This document shows, one piece after another, positions 7,839 to 21,837 of a DNA stretch of 35,441 nt. A program made the translations under genes and the position numbers. The notes under the pieces were generated by a model. The model did no database searches, was not told the DNA's origin, and saw nothing but the letters and a program-made list of their open reading frames with translations. The stretch is from DASWIG01 sp965371445 (lineage in GTDB: Bacteria; Acidobacteriota; Thermoanaerobaculia; Multivoradales; J023), in NCBI GenBank assembly GCA_965371445.1, contig CBDUYN010000103.1:1-35441 (forward strand), in the 5' to 3' direction. Numbering within the stretch: the stretch's first letter is position 1; each line of letters opens with the position of its first letter.

Positions 7839-7889
7839 GCGAATCTCGTCTTTGTAGTCAGGCTTCGCCTGACCCCCACGGCGATTCGC
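7839..7889. repeat. Nested hairpin element, REP-like
   Basis: An outer stem GCGAATC (7839-7845) / GATTCGC (7883-7889) encloses an inner perfect hairpin GTCAGGC-TTC-GCCTGAC (7857-7873). GTCAGGCTTCGCCTGAC is, from memory, a form seen repeatedly in intergenic DNA of unrelated bacteria. The outer arms resemble the stem of the element at 5477-5507 (GGCGAAT/ATTCGCC), suggesting one element inside another. Confidence 0.55.
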
Positions 7890-8033
7890 TCTCAAGCCCC
7901 TCTCTCAGCACCGCGGGCCAATTATAACAGACTCGTCAAATCGTAGCAACACCGACGGGCAAATCTCTACCCAGGGGTGGGTAGCGGTCTCCCCGGATCT
8001 CGGAATGCCTCGATGCTCCTCTCACGAGTCCCT

Positions 8034-8111
8034 CAAGCCTGGTCGAGCACCTGATCAAGCAAGCCTGGTCGAGCACCTGATCAAGCAAGCCTGGTCGAGC
8101 ACCTGATCAAG
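8034..8111 (+). repeat. Three perfect 26-base tandem repeats, candidate enhancer sites
   Basis: The unit begins CAAGCCTGGTCGAGCACCTG and is repeated without change at 8034, 8060 and 8086. Each contains the hyphenated dyad GGT-CGAGC-ACC, centred near 8046, 8072 and 8098, and a TGATCA palindrome. Relative to the start predicted from the sigma-54-type promoter (about 8171), the dyads are centred near -125, -99 and -73, in the range used by NtrC-like enhancer-binding proteins. The repeats are certain; the role is inferred. Confidence 0.75.
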
Positions 8112-8144
8112 GATGAGCTCCGTCGTTCGCACCGAACCTTTTGC

Positions 8145-8160
8145 TGGCACGGAATTTGCG
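8145..8160 (+). promoter_or_regulatory. Sigma-54-type (-24/-12) promoter
   Basis: TGGCACG-GAAT-TTGCG matches the sigma-54 consensus TGGCACR-N4-TTGCW at every position except the last. The invariant GG (8146-8147) and GC (8058+100, that is 8158-8159) are separated by exactly 10 bases. Transcription would start near 8171, giving a leader of about 49 bases before the NHL gene at 8220. No sigma-54 activator gene is present in the window. Confidence 0.65.
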
Positions 8161-8219
8161 TCGAAGCATCGTACCGCAGCTGCTCCTTAAACGCTTGTCT
8201 AGGTCTTGGAGTTGAAACG

Positions 8220-10493
8220 ATGAACAGCTCAACCATCTCACATTCGATCGTTCAGGCTCGCCTCCGGCAACTTGTAGCTCTCCTGGTGCTCGGCGTTCTC
8301 CTATACAGCCCGCCCGTCCTGGCGGACCCCGAGCTGCCTCCGGTCCCTGGGCCCGACCTGCCGGCCGGCCAGATCATCACGGTAGCCGGTGGTGCATCGA
8401 TACTCCGCGGCGATCCCCGCCGGGCTGCCCTGATGGGGCTGTCGAGTGTCGCGGTGGATCCGCGCACGGGGACCGTCTACCTCACCGACGTCATCCGTCA
8501 CGAAATCTATCGCATTGATGCCGTGGGCCGCTCGATCGAAGTTTTCGCCGGTACCGGCATCGCCGGCTTCAACGGCGACGGCCGTTCGGCGGCCGACACC
8601 TGGCTCCATCTGCCGAGCGGCCTGGCGGTTCATCCCACGACCGGCGACGTCTATGTGGCCGATACCCTCAACTATCGAATTCGCGTCATCGCCCGGGACG
8701 GCTCACGGGTCCGGACGGTGGCCGGCAGCGGTGTCCCCGGAGTGCCGCCCGAGGAGGTCGCGAGCGTGTGGCCGGTCGGCGAGGGATTGCTCTACGGCAA
8801 GTTCTCGGGCGATGGCGGACCGGCCACCAAAGCGCATCTCAACATGCCGAACGGTCTTGTCATCAGCGCCGCGGGTGCTCTGTTTATCGCCGACTCCGCC
8901 AATTATCGGGTGCGCCTGGTCAACCTGAGCGCCGAACCTTTCGACTTCGCCGGTCGAACCGTCGCTGCCGGCGCCATCGCGACCGTGGCCGGCAACGGCG
9001 GAATGGGCTCGGAAGGCGACGGCGGTCCGGCCGTCGAGGCCCAGCTGTCGTTTCCGCGGGCGCTCGCCACGACTCCACAGGGAGACCTGCTGATCGTCGA
9101 CATGTTCAACAAGCGCCTGCGCCGCGTCGACCGCGAGACCGGCGACATCCACACCGTGCTCGACACCCGCCCGGCCGACCCGGGCTCGGCGCGCCAGGTC
9201 TGGTTGCCGGGGGTCGAAGGGATCGCCGTGGACCGCCGGGGACGGCTGTTTTATTCGGTGCTCAATCCGGCGGGCCTGTTCGCGGGCGATCCTGGCGCGG
9301 ACCAGCGGGTGACCCATCCCGGCGACGAGCTGCGGCTACCACCTCGGTCGGTTCCCGGCCGCATGGCGATCGGCCGCAACGGCGAGCTCCTGGTCGTCGA
9401 TTCGGCCCACCACCTGGTGCATAAGGTGGTCGGCCAGGAGGTCGCCCCCTTTGCCGGAGGGGGATCTCCCGGTGAGGGAGTCGCGGCGACGGCGGCCAGC
9501 TTCTCGATTCTGTCACCCCTCGCTGTCGCCGCCGATGGCGACCTCTACGTCGGCGACATCTTCCTGCACTCGATCCGTAGGGTGGACGCCGAGACCGGCC
9601 GCTTGACGAGCTTCGCCGGCAACAGAAGCGCCGACGGGGGGGACCTGCGCACCCCGTCGTCCCTGTTGATTCACGACAACGAGATGTGGGTGACCGACCC
9701 GGGCCGAAGGGCCGTGAAGCACATCGACCTGGCGCGCGGCGCCCGCAGTCTCGAAACGATCGCCGGCTGCGGCAAGTTCGCCTCCTCCGGTGACGGCGGA
9801 CCCGCGGTCGAGGCTTGCCTGGGAATTCCCAACAGTGTCGCCCGCCATCCGCGGACGGGCGAGCTGTACATCGTCGACACGTGGTTCTCGCGCATTCGCA
9901 AGATCGATCGTCGCGGGGTGATCACCACGGTCGCCGGCACCGGCGAGCAGGGCTTCGGCGGCGATGGCGGTCCGGCGATCTCCGCCCGCCTGAACTGGCC
10001 CGGTATCGCCGCTTTTGATGCCAGCGGCAACCTCTACGTCTCGGACATGTTCAACCATCGCATCCGCAAGATCGCCGCCGACGGAACGATCAGCACCTAC
10101 GCCGGCACCGGTGTTGCGGGCGGCCGCGGCGACGGCGGTCCGGCGGACGCGGCCGAGCTCTTCTATCCCAACGGGCTGGCGGTCGATGCCGCCGGCAACC
10201 TCTACGTCGCCGACTCGAACAACCATCGCGTCCGCAAGATCGCCGCCGCGCCGACGCATCGGATCACCTCCGTCGCCGGCAACGGTCAACGCGGATTCTC
10301 GGGCGACGGCGGCCCGGCAGTCGATGCCCGCCTCAACGTGCCCAGGAACGTGACGTTGGGACCCGGGGGGATGCTCTACATCGCCGACAGCTTTAACGGC
10401 CGGATCTGGGCGGTTCGGGTGAGCTCGGAAACGACTCGCACGAGCGCGTCAATAGCTCGCGCGAGTGCGGAAACGAGGAAGGTGCGGAGATGA
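8220..10493 (+). CDS. Secreted NHL-repeat beta-propeller protein, first of pair
   Basis: A 757-residue protein with a signal peptide (basic n-region, core LVALLVLGVLLYSPPVLA, probable cleavage after A35). Nearly the whole mature part is NHL repeats: blades ending YVADTLNYRIRVI, FIADSANYRVRLV, VSDMFNHRIRKI, YVADSNNHRVRKI and similar, each followed by a turn with GDGGPA. Six exact GDGGPA motifs and one GDGRSA variant are visible, so there is more than one propeller's worth of blades. NHL propellers can be ligand- or protein-binding scaffolds or enzymes (for example peptidyl-alpha-hydroxyglycine lyase); no catalytic set is evident to me. It is the first gene after the sigma-54-type promoter, and its TGA overlaps an ATG in the NRPS frame (ATGA, 10490-10493), indicating translational coupling. 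Confidence 0.82.
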   Translation: MNSSTISHSIVQARLRQLVALLVLGVLLYSPPVLADPELPPVPGPDLPAGQIITVAGGASILRGDPRRAALMGLSSVAVDPRTGTVYLTDVIRHEIYRIDAVGRSIEVFAGTGIAGFNGDGRSAADTWLHLPSGLAVHPTTGDVYVADTLNYRIRVIARDGSRVRTVAGSGVPGVPPEEVASVWPVGEGLLYGKFSGDGGPATKAHLNMPNGLVISAAGALFIADSANYRVRLVNLSAEPFDFAGRTVAAGAIATVAGNGGMGSEGDGGPAVEAQLSFPRALATTPQGDLLIVDMFNKRLRRVDRETGDIHTVLDTRPADPGSARQVWLPGVEGIAVDRRGRLFYSVLNPAGLFAGDPGADQRVTHPGDELRLPPRSVPGRMAIGRNGELLVVDSAHHLVHKVVGQEVAPFAGGGSPGEGVAATAASFSILSPLAVAADGDLYVGDIFLHSIRRVDAETGRLTSFAGNRSADGGDLRTPSSLLIHDNEMWVTDPGRRAVKHIDLARGARSLETIAGCGKFASSGDGGPAVEACLGIPNSVARHPRTGELYIVDTWFSRIRKIDRRGVITTVAGTGEQGFGGDGGPAISARLNWPGIAAFDASGNLYVSDMFNHRIRKIAADGTISTYAGTGVAGGRGDGGPADAAELFYPNGLAVDAAGNLYVADSNNHRVRKIAAAPTHRITSVAGNGQRGFSGDGGPAVDARLNVPRNVTLGPGGMLYIADSFNGRIWAVRVSSETTRTSASIARASAETRKVRR

Positions 10494-10796
10494 CGCAGAG
10501 GGCTTCGCGAGTCTCCAGACCGCGCCGAAGCGCAGGGCATGCCACCTTTCCCGGACCGCGCCGAAGCGCAGGGCATGCCACCTTTCCCGTGAGCGAAGGA
10601 GCCTCGGCTGCGCTGCTGCACCGCGGGTTCGAAGTGCAGGCGTGGGCGCGGCCCGACGCGATCGCGATCAGCGCCGGCCGCGAGCAGCTCAGCTACGGCG
10701 AGCTCAACCGGCGCGCCAATCGGCTGGCGCGTTATCTGCGGCAGCCCGGCGTGGGCACGGAGAGCCCGGTGACTTTCCACGGGCTCCGCAAGGGCT
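10490..10796 (+). pseudogene. 5' part of the NRPS gene, out of frame with the rest
   Basis: This frame starts with the ATG overlapping the NHL stop, and also has a GTG at 10589. It encodes the N-terminus of an adenylation domain: LHRGFEVQAWARPDAIAI, then LSYGELNRRANRLARYL and GVGTESPV. The domain resumes in a different frame with VVALLAVLKAGGAYLALDPS from 10797. Between SPV (ending 10771) and VVALL about eight codons replace the usual ten, so an indel that breaks frame lies at about 10772-10796. Either the gene is broken in its first A domain or the sequence has an error here. Before GTG 10589 the frame carries two copies of PRRSAGHATFPG from a 36-base tandem repeat. Confidence 0.75.
10518..10589 (+). 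repeat. Two perfect 36-base tandem repeats in the NRPS 5' end
   Basis: The unit starting GACCGCGCCGAAGCGCAGGG runs 10518-10553 and again 10554-10589 without change. On the minus strand it contains GCGC-TTCG-GCGC, a hairpin with the very stable C(UUCG)G tetraloop, and GGCATGCC, a palindrome. As 36 is a multiple of three, the duplication does not disturb the frame that starts at 10490. Confidence 0.8.
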
Positions 10797-18545
<7,749 letters not shown>

Positions 18546-18546
18546 T

Positions 18547-18565
18547 CTACCCGCACGACGGGTAG
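18547..18565 (+). terminator. Hairpin after the NRPS stop
   Basis: CTACCCG (18547-18553) pairs with CGGGTAG (18559-18565) around CACGA, directly after the NRPS stop. Only a short weak T tract follows (CGCTTTACCC). It could attenuate transcription or protect the 3' end; full termination would separate the second NHL gene from the upstream promoter. Confidence 0.4.
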
Positions 18566-18607
18566 CGCTTTACCCTTCACACGCAGTCAATCACAAGGAG
18601 AATGACC

Positions 18608-20329
18608 ATGTATCACCATTGCGGGTCACGATGCCGTCCAACCTCCTCGATCCCGCGGTTGGTCCTGTCGATCTCGATCGCGCTAGGCCTGGGAGTCATC
18701 GAGCTCGAGGCCGAGCCACTTCCCCTGCCTACCGCGCGCCTCCATGGCCATCCGGTCGATGTCGAGCTGATCGCCGGCAGCGGCGATATCGGCGACGGGG
18801 GACCTGCGACGGAAGCGGTGCTGGCCGGAGTCGGCGGGCTGGTTGTCGATGTGCGGGGCAATATCTACCTGAGCGAGGCGAGCCGCAACCGGGTGCGACG
18901 CATCGACGCCAGCAGCGGCGCCATCACGACGGTGGCCGGCAGTGGCCTGATGTATAACATCGGAGATTCCAACAAGCTCCACCGAATCTCCATTCAGGCG
19001 CCCGGGCCGATGGCGATCGACGCCGCGGCACGCTATCTCTACGTCGGCGAGATCGTGGGCCGTCGCGTGCGTCGCATCGATCTCAAGGAGGGCGAGATCA
19101 AGGATCTGGGTGTGCCCGAAGGCGGATTCGGCCTACCAGCCGGCCTTCTGTGGACGTCTTCGGGCCTGCTGGTGATCGACAGCGCCAAGGGGCAGGTCTA
19201 CCAAGAGCAAGGCGAGGGCTGGAAGGCGTTGCTGCCCGATGGCGCCAAGCTCCAGGGCGGCATCCGTGCGGCGACCCTCGACCCCGCCGGCCGCCTCTAC
19301 CTGGTGGAGTACTTCAGTCACCGCATCGTGCGCTGGGATGGCGAGCAGCGGATCCTCGAGGTGGTCATCGGCACGGGCGAATCCGGGCGTGGCGAGGGAC
19401 CGGCGACGGAGGCAAAGATCCGTACTCCCGACGGCATCGCCAGCGACGCGGCGGGGAATATCTACTTCTCGGACATGGGCAACCGCCGTATCTGCCGGGT
19501 AGACGCCAGGACCGGCCACCTCGAGACACTATTCGAATCCGGCCCGACCGGTTCGGCCGATCGCTGGACCCCCGGCCCCATGGCGCGTGACGCTCAGGGC
19601 CGGCTCTATGTCGGCGATCTCTTCCGCAACCTCGTGATGCGTTTTTCGCCCGGCAACCGGAAGCCCGAGATCCTCGGAGGTGGCGGCCACAATGGCGACG
19701 GCGGGCCGGCCTTGGCGGCCCGCCTGCTCAATCCTCACGCCATTTTCCTCGACCCCACCGCGTCACGTCTGTACGTCGCCAGTGCCGTGTCGTCGAGGTT
19801 GCGCCAGATCGACCTGCGCAACGGTCTGATCAACAAAGTACCGATCGACGACAGCGTTTCTCCTCATCTGGTCTTTCACGCCGTGACCCGATGGAAAGAC
19901 GGCCTGGTGCTGGCCGTGCCCCGGCCTTCGAGCAACCATGCTTCAGGAATCCATTTTCTCGACAAGGAGGGCCGGCTTCAGGCGCTCGTCAAGCATCCGG
20001 ACATCTACTTTGCGCAAGACGTCGCGACTTCACCCGACGGCGAGCTTTTCATCGCAGAGACGGGCAGGAACCGAATCGTGCGCCTCGCAGAAGATGGTCA
20101 GCTCGAAGTCGTGGTAGAGCCCCTCGGACGGCCACGGTCCATCAACTTCGACCACAACGGCGATCTCCTGATCTCCGACACGTTCCACAACCGGATTCTG
20201 AAGGTGAAGTTCAGCAACGCGAAGAAGCAGATACAAGGGAGAAAATCGCCGACACCGATGACACATCCGGCGCAGACGCCGCGAGTGAAGCAGGCGACAC
20301 CCAGGACTGAACAAAGCTTCAGGAGGTGA
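18608..20329 (+). CDS. Secreted NHL-repeat beta-propeller protein, second of pair
   Basis: A 573-residue relative of the first NHL protein. The N-terminus MYHHCGSRCRP plus the core LVLSISIALGLGVI looks like a signal peptide. NHL blades include YLSEASRNRVRRID, YFSDMGNRRICRVD and FIAETGRNRIVRL. The same turn motif appears as GDGGPATEA, GEGPATEA and GDGGPALAA, so the two NHL genes are probably paralogues, although this one is shorter and more diverged. AAGGAG (18595-18600) is 7 bases before the ATG at 18608 but only 1 base before the ATG at 18602, so I chose 18608. The C-terminal 35 residues are basic and low-complexity (KSPTPMTHPAQTPRVKQATP). Flanking an NRPS with two secreted propellers suggests handling of the peptide outside the cytoplasm; that is inference. 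Confidence 0.8.
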   Translation: MYHHCGSRCRPTSSIPRLVLSISIALGLGVIELEAEPLPLPTARLHGHPVDVELIAGSGDIGDGGPATEAVLAGVGGLVVDVRGNIYLSEASRNRVRRIDASSGAITTVAGSGLMYNIGDSNKLHRISIQAPGPMAIDAAARYLYVGEIVGRRVRRIDLKEGEIKDLGVPEGGFGLPAGLLWTSSGLLVIDSAKGQVYQEQGEGWKALLPDGAKLQGGIRAATLDPAGRLYLVEYFSHRIVRWDGEQRILEVVIGTGESGRGEGPATEAKIRTPDGIASDAAGNIYFSDMGNRRICRVDARTGHLETLFESGPTGSADRWTPGPMARDAQGRLYVGDLFRNLVMRFSPGNRKPEILGGGGHNGDGGPALAARLLNPHAIFLDPTASRLYVASAVSSRLRQIDLRNGLINKVPIDDSVSPHLVFHAVTRWKDGLVLAVPRPSSNHASGIHFLDKEGRLQALVKHPDIYFAQDVATSPDGELFIAETGRNRIVRLAEDGQLEVVVEPLGRPRSINFDHNGDLLISDTFHNRILKVKFSNAKKQIQGRKSPTPMTHPAQTPRVKQATPRTEQSFRR

Positions 20330-20330
20330 T
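20321..20330 (+). promoter_or_regulatory. Near-ideal Shine-Dalgarno for the condensation gene
   Basis: AGGAGGTGAT is complementary to the 16S anti-SD over its full length. It spans the NHL stop codon (TGA 20327-20329) and ends two bases before the GTG at 20333. It is much stronger than the other ribosome binding sites in the island, so this gene may be highly translated. The very short distance to GTG fixes that codon as the probable start. Confidence 0.6.
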
Positions 20331-20332
20331 TT

Positions 20333-21793
20333 GTGACTGGGCAAGGTGGAGCATGTCTTCCAGAGAGCGGAAAAACTTATGTGCCACTCTCTCGCGGTCA
20401 GCGCGGCTTGTGGTTTTCGTACCAGATAAATCCGGAAAGTAGCGCTTACAACGTACACTTGGCCTGGTATGTTCGTTGCGAAATCGATATGGCTGTTTTT
20501 CGGAAGGTTCTCTTCATTCTGGCGGTCCGCCATCCGACCCTGCGCGCCACCTATGAAGCTGACGGAGAAAAAGTCCGACAGGTGGTTCACGAGACGCCCT
20601 TTCCTATTTTCGAAGAGATCCCGGCCAACGAATGGGATGACCGGGATGTGACGGCGGAGCTCGATCGGTGGATATACAAGCCGTTTGCCTTGGACAGGGA
20701 GCCGCCCATCCGTTGGTGGCTGTTCCGGCGCCGCGAGGGCGACCCCATTCTGGTCCTCCAGATGCATCATATCGGTACCGACGGTTGGTCCATCGTGACC
20801 CTATTGCGTGAGTTACGGGACCTGTATGCCGCCGAGAAGGCCGGCAGGGCCTTGATGCTGCCCAGGATCGAGCTGAGCAACAGCGATTTTGTCCGACATC
20901 AGGAAGAAATGCTCGCCGGTGAAGAAGGAGCTCTTCATCTGGCTTATTGGAGAGAACGGTTGGGTGGCCAGCTTCCCTACCTCGACTTACAAACGGATTT
21001 TCCCAGACCACCCGTTCCGAGTGTGAATAGCAGCCTGATTCGTCTCGATCTGGCTCCGCAGTTGATGGACGATCTTCGTAAACTGGCGAAAAACCTCGGG
21101 GTTTCGAGCTTCAAGCTCTTTCTGTCCGCCTATCAGGTCCTACTGCGGCGTTATACCGGCCAGAACGATATCTGTGTGGGTGTCGTCACGGGCGGGCGGG
21201 ATCAACGATTCGCGGGTATCTTCAATTGTTTCATCAACACGGTCGCGATTCGTGCGCGCTTCAAAGGCAACCCGTCCTTCAGGGAATTTCTCCACGCTCA
21301 CGCGCCCCTGGTCGGCGAGGACCTGAGGCACCGGGACTATCCTTTCAGCGAGTTGGTCAACCGGATCCTCACGAACCGGGACCCGAGCCGTACTCCATTG
21401 ATCCAGACCCTGTTCGTATGGGAGAACTTCAACCGGTTTGAGGAGGCCGAGTCGCCCATTGTATCCATGGATGAAGAGCTCAACGAATGGTGGGAGCTGG
21501 GTGAGATCAGACTGCAGAGGCTGCTCATCAATCTGACCCTCAACCATTTCGAGCTCACTACGAAGGTGGTCCAGGTGGGAGAGCGTTTCTATTTCCAGAT
21601 CGAATACAACACTGATTTGTTCACCAGGGCGACCATGCACGGTCTTGCCGTTAACTTCAACCGCCTACTCTTAACGATCGCTCGCAATCCAGAGGCGTCG
21701 ATCGCCGCGTTGCCCATCCTGCCCAAAGAGGAACGCCGGACGGTTGTCCATGAATGGAACGAAATGTTCCATCCGGGTTTGGCATGGACATAG
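20333..21793 (+). CDS. Free-standing NRPS condensation-domain protein
   Basis: A 486-residue protein consisting of one condensation domain: C1 LSRGQRGLWFSYQ (19-31), RHPTLRATY, the catalytic motif MHHIGTDGWS (H145, H146, D150, G151 intact), SSFKLFLSAYQVLLRRYTGQ, a segment FNCFINTVAIR, and HRDYPFSELV. After the domain comes ERRTVVHEWNEM, the linker that normally leads into an A domain, but the frame stops 12 residues later. So it is either a module cut at the C-A boundary or an enzyme acting alone, as VibH does in vibriobactin synthesis, joining a carrier-bound acyl chain to a free amine. Its codons are clearly less GC-rich than those of the NRPS, suggesting separate acquisition. It starts 3 bases after the second NHL gene. 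Confidence 0.85.
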   Translation: MTGQGGACLPESGKTYVPLSRGQRGLWFSYQINPESSAYNVHLAWYVRCEIDMAVFRKVLFILAVRHPTLRATYEADGEKVRQVVHETPFPIFEEIPANEWDDRDVTAELDRWIYKPFALDREPPIRWWLFRRREGDPILVLQMHHIGTDGWSIVTLLRELRDLYAAEKAGRALMLPRIELSNSDFVRHQEEMLAGEEGALHLAYWRERLGGQLPYLDLQTDFPRPPVPSVNSSLIRLDLAPQLMDDLRKLAKNLGVSSFKLFLSAYQVLLRRYTGQNDICVGVVTGGRDQRFAGIFNCFINTVAIRARFKGNPSFREFLHAHAPLVGEDLRHRDYPFSELVNRILTNRDPSRTPLIQTLFVWENFNRFEEAESPIVSMDEELNEWWELGEIRLQRLLINLTLNHFELTTKVVQVGERFYFQIEYNTDLFTRATMHGLAVNFNRLLLTIARNPEASIAALPILPKEERRTVVHEWNEMFHPGLAWT

Positions 21794-21837
21794 GTTGATG
21801 GCGAGTGGGTTCGATGTAAACTAAAGAAGATACAGAC

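Larger units (their letters stand above)
7693..8219. other. Non-coding upstream region of the NHL-NRPS gene run
   Basis: No convincing gene lies here. In order it holds a nested hairpin element (7839-7889), an AT-richer stretch around 7918-7945, three perfect 26-base repeats (8034-8111), a sigma-54-type promoter (8145-8160) and a ribosome binding site GGAG at 8208-8211, eight bases before the ATG at 8220. Confidence 0.7.

Noticed and set aside
8034..8111. CRISPR array
   Set aside because: The 26-base units are directly tandem with no spacers, and no cas genes occur in the window.
18602..18604. ATG at 18602 as start of the second NHL gene
   Set aside because: It is only one base from the AAGGAG; the in-frame ATG at 18608 has normal spacing.
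20333..21793. Thioesterase or epimerase function for the free-standing protein
   Set aside because: No GxSxG motif is present, and the sequence fits a condensation domain throughout with HHIGTDGWS.
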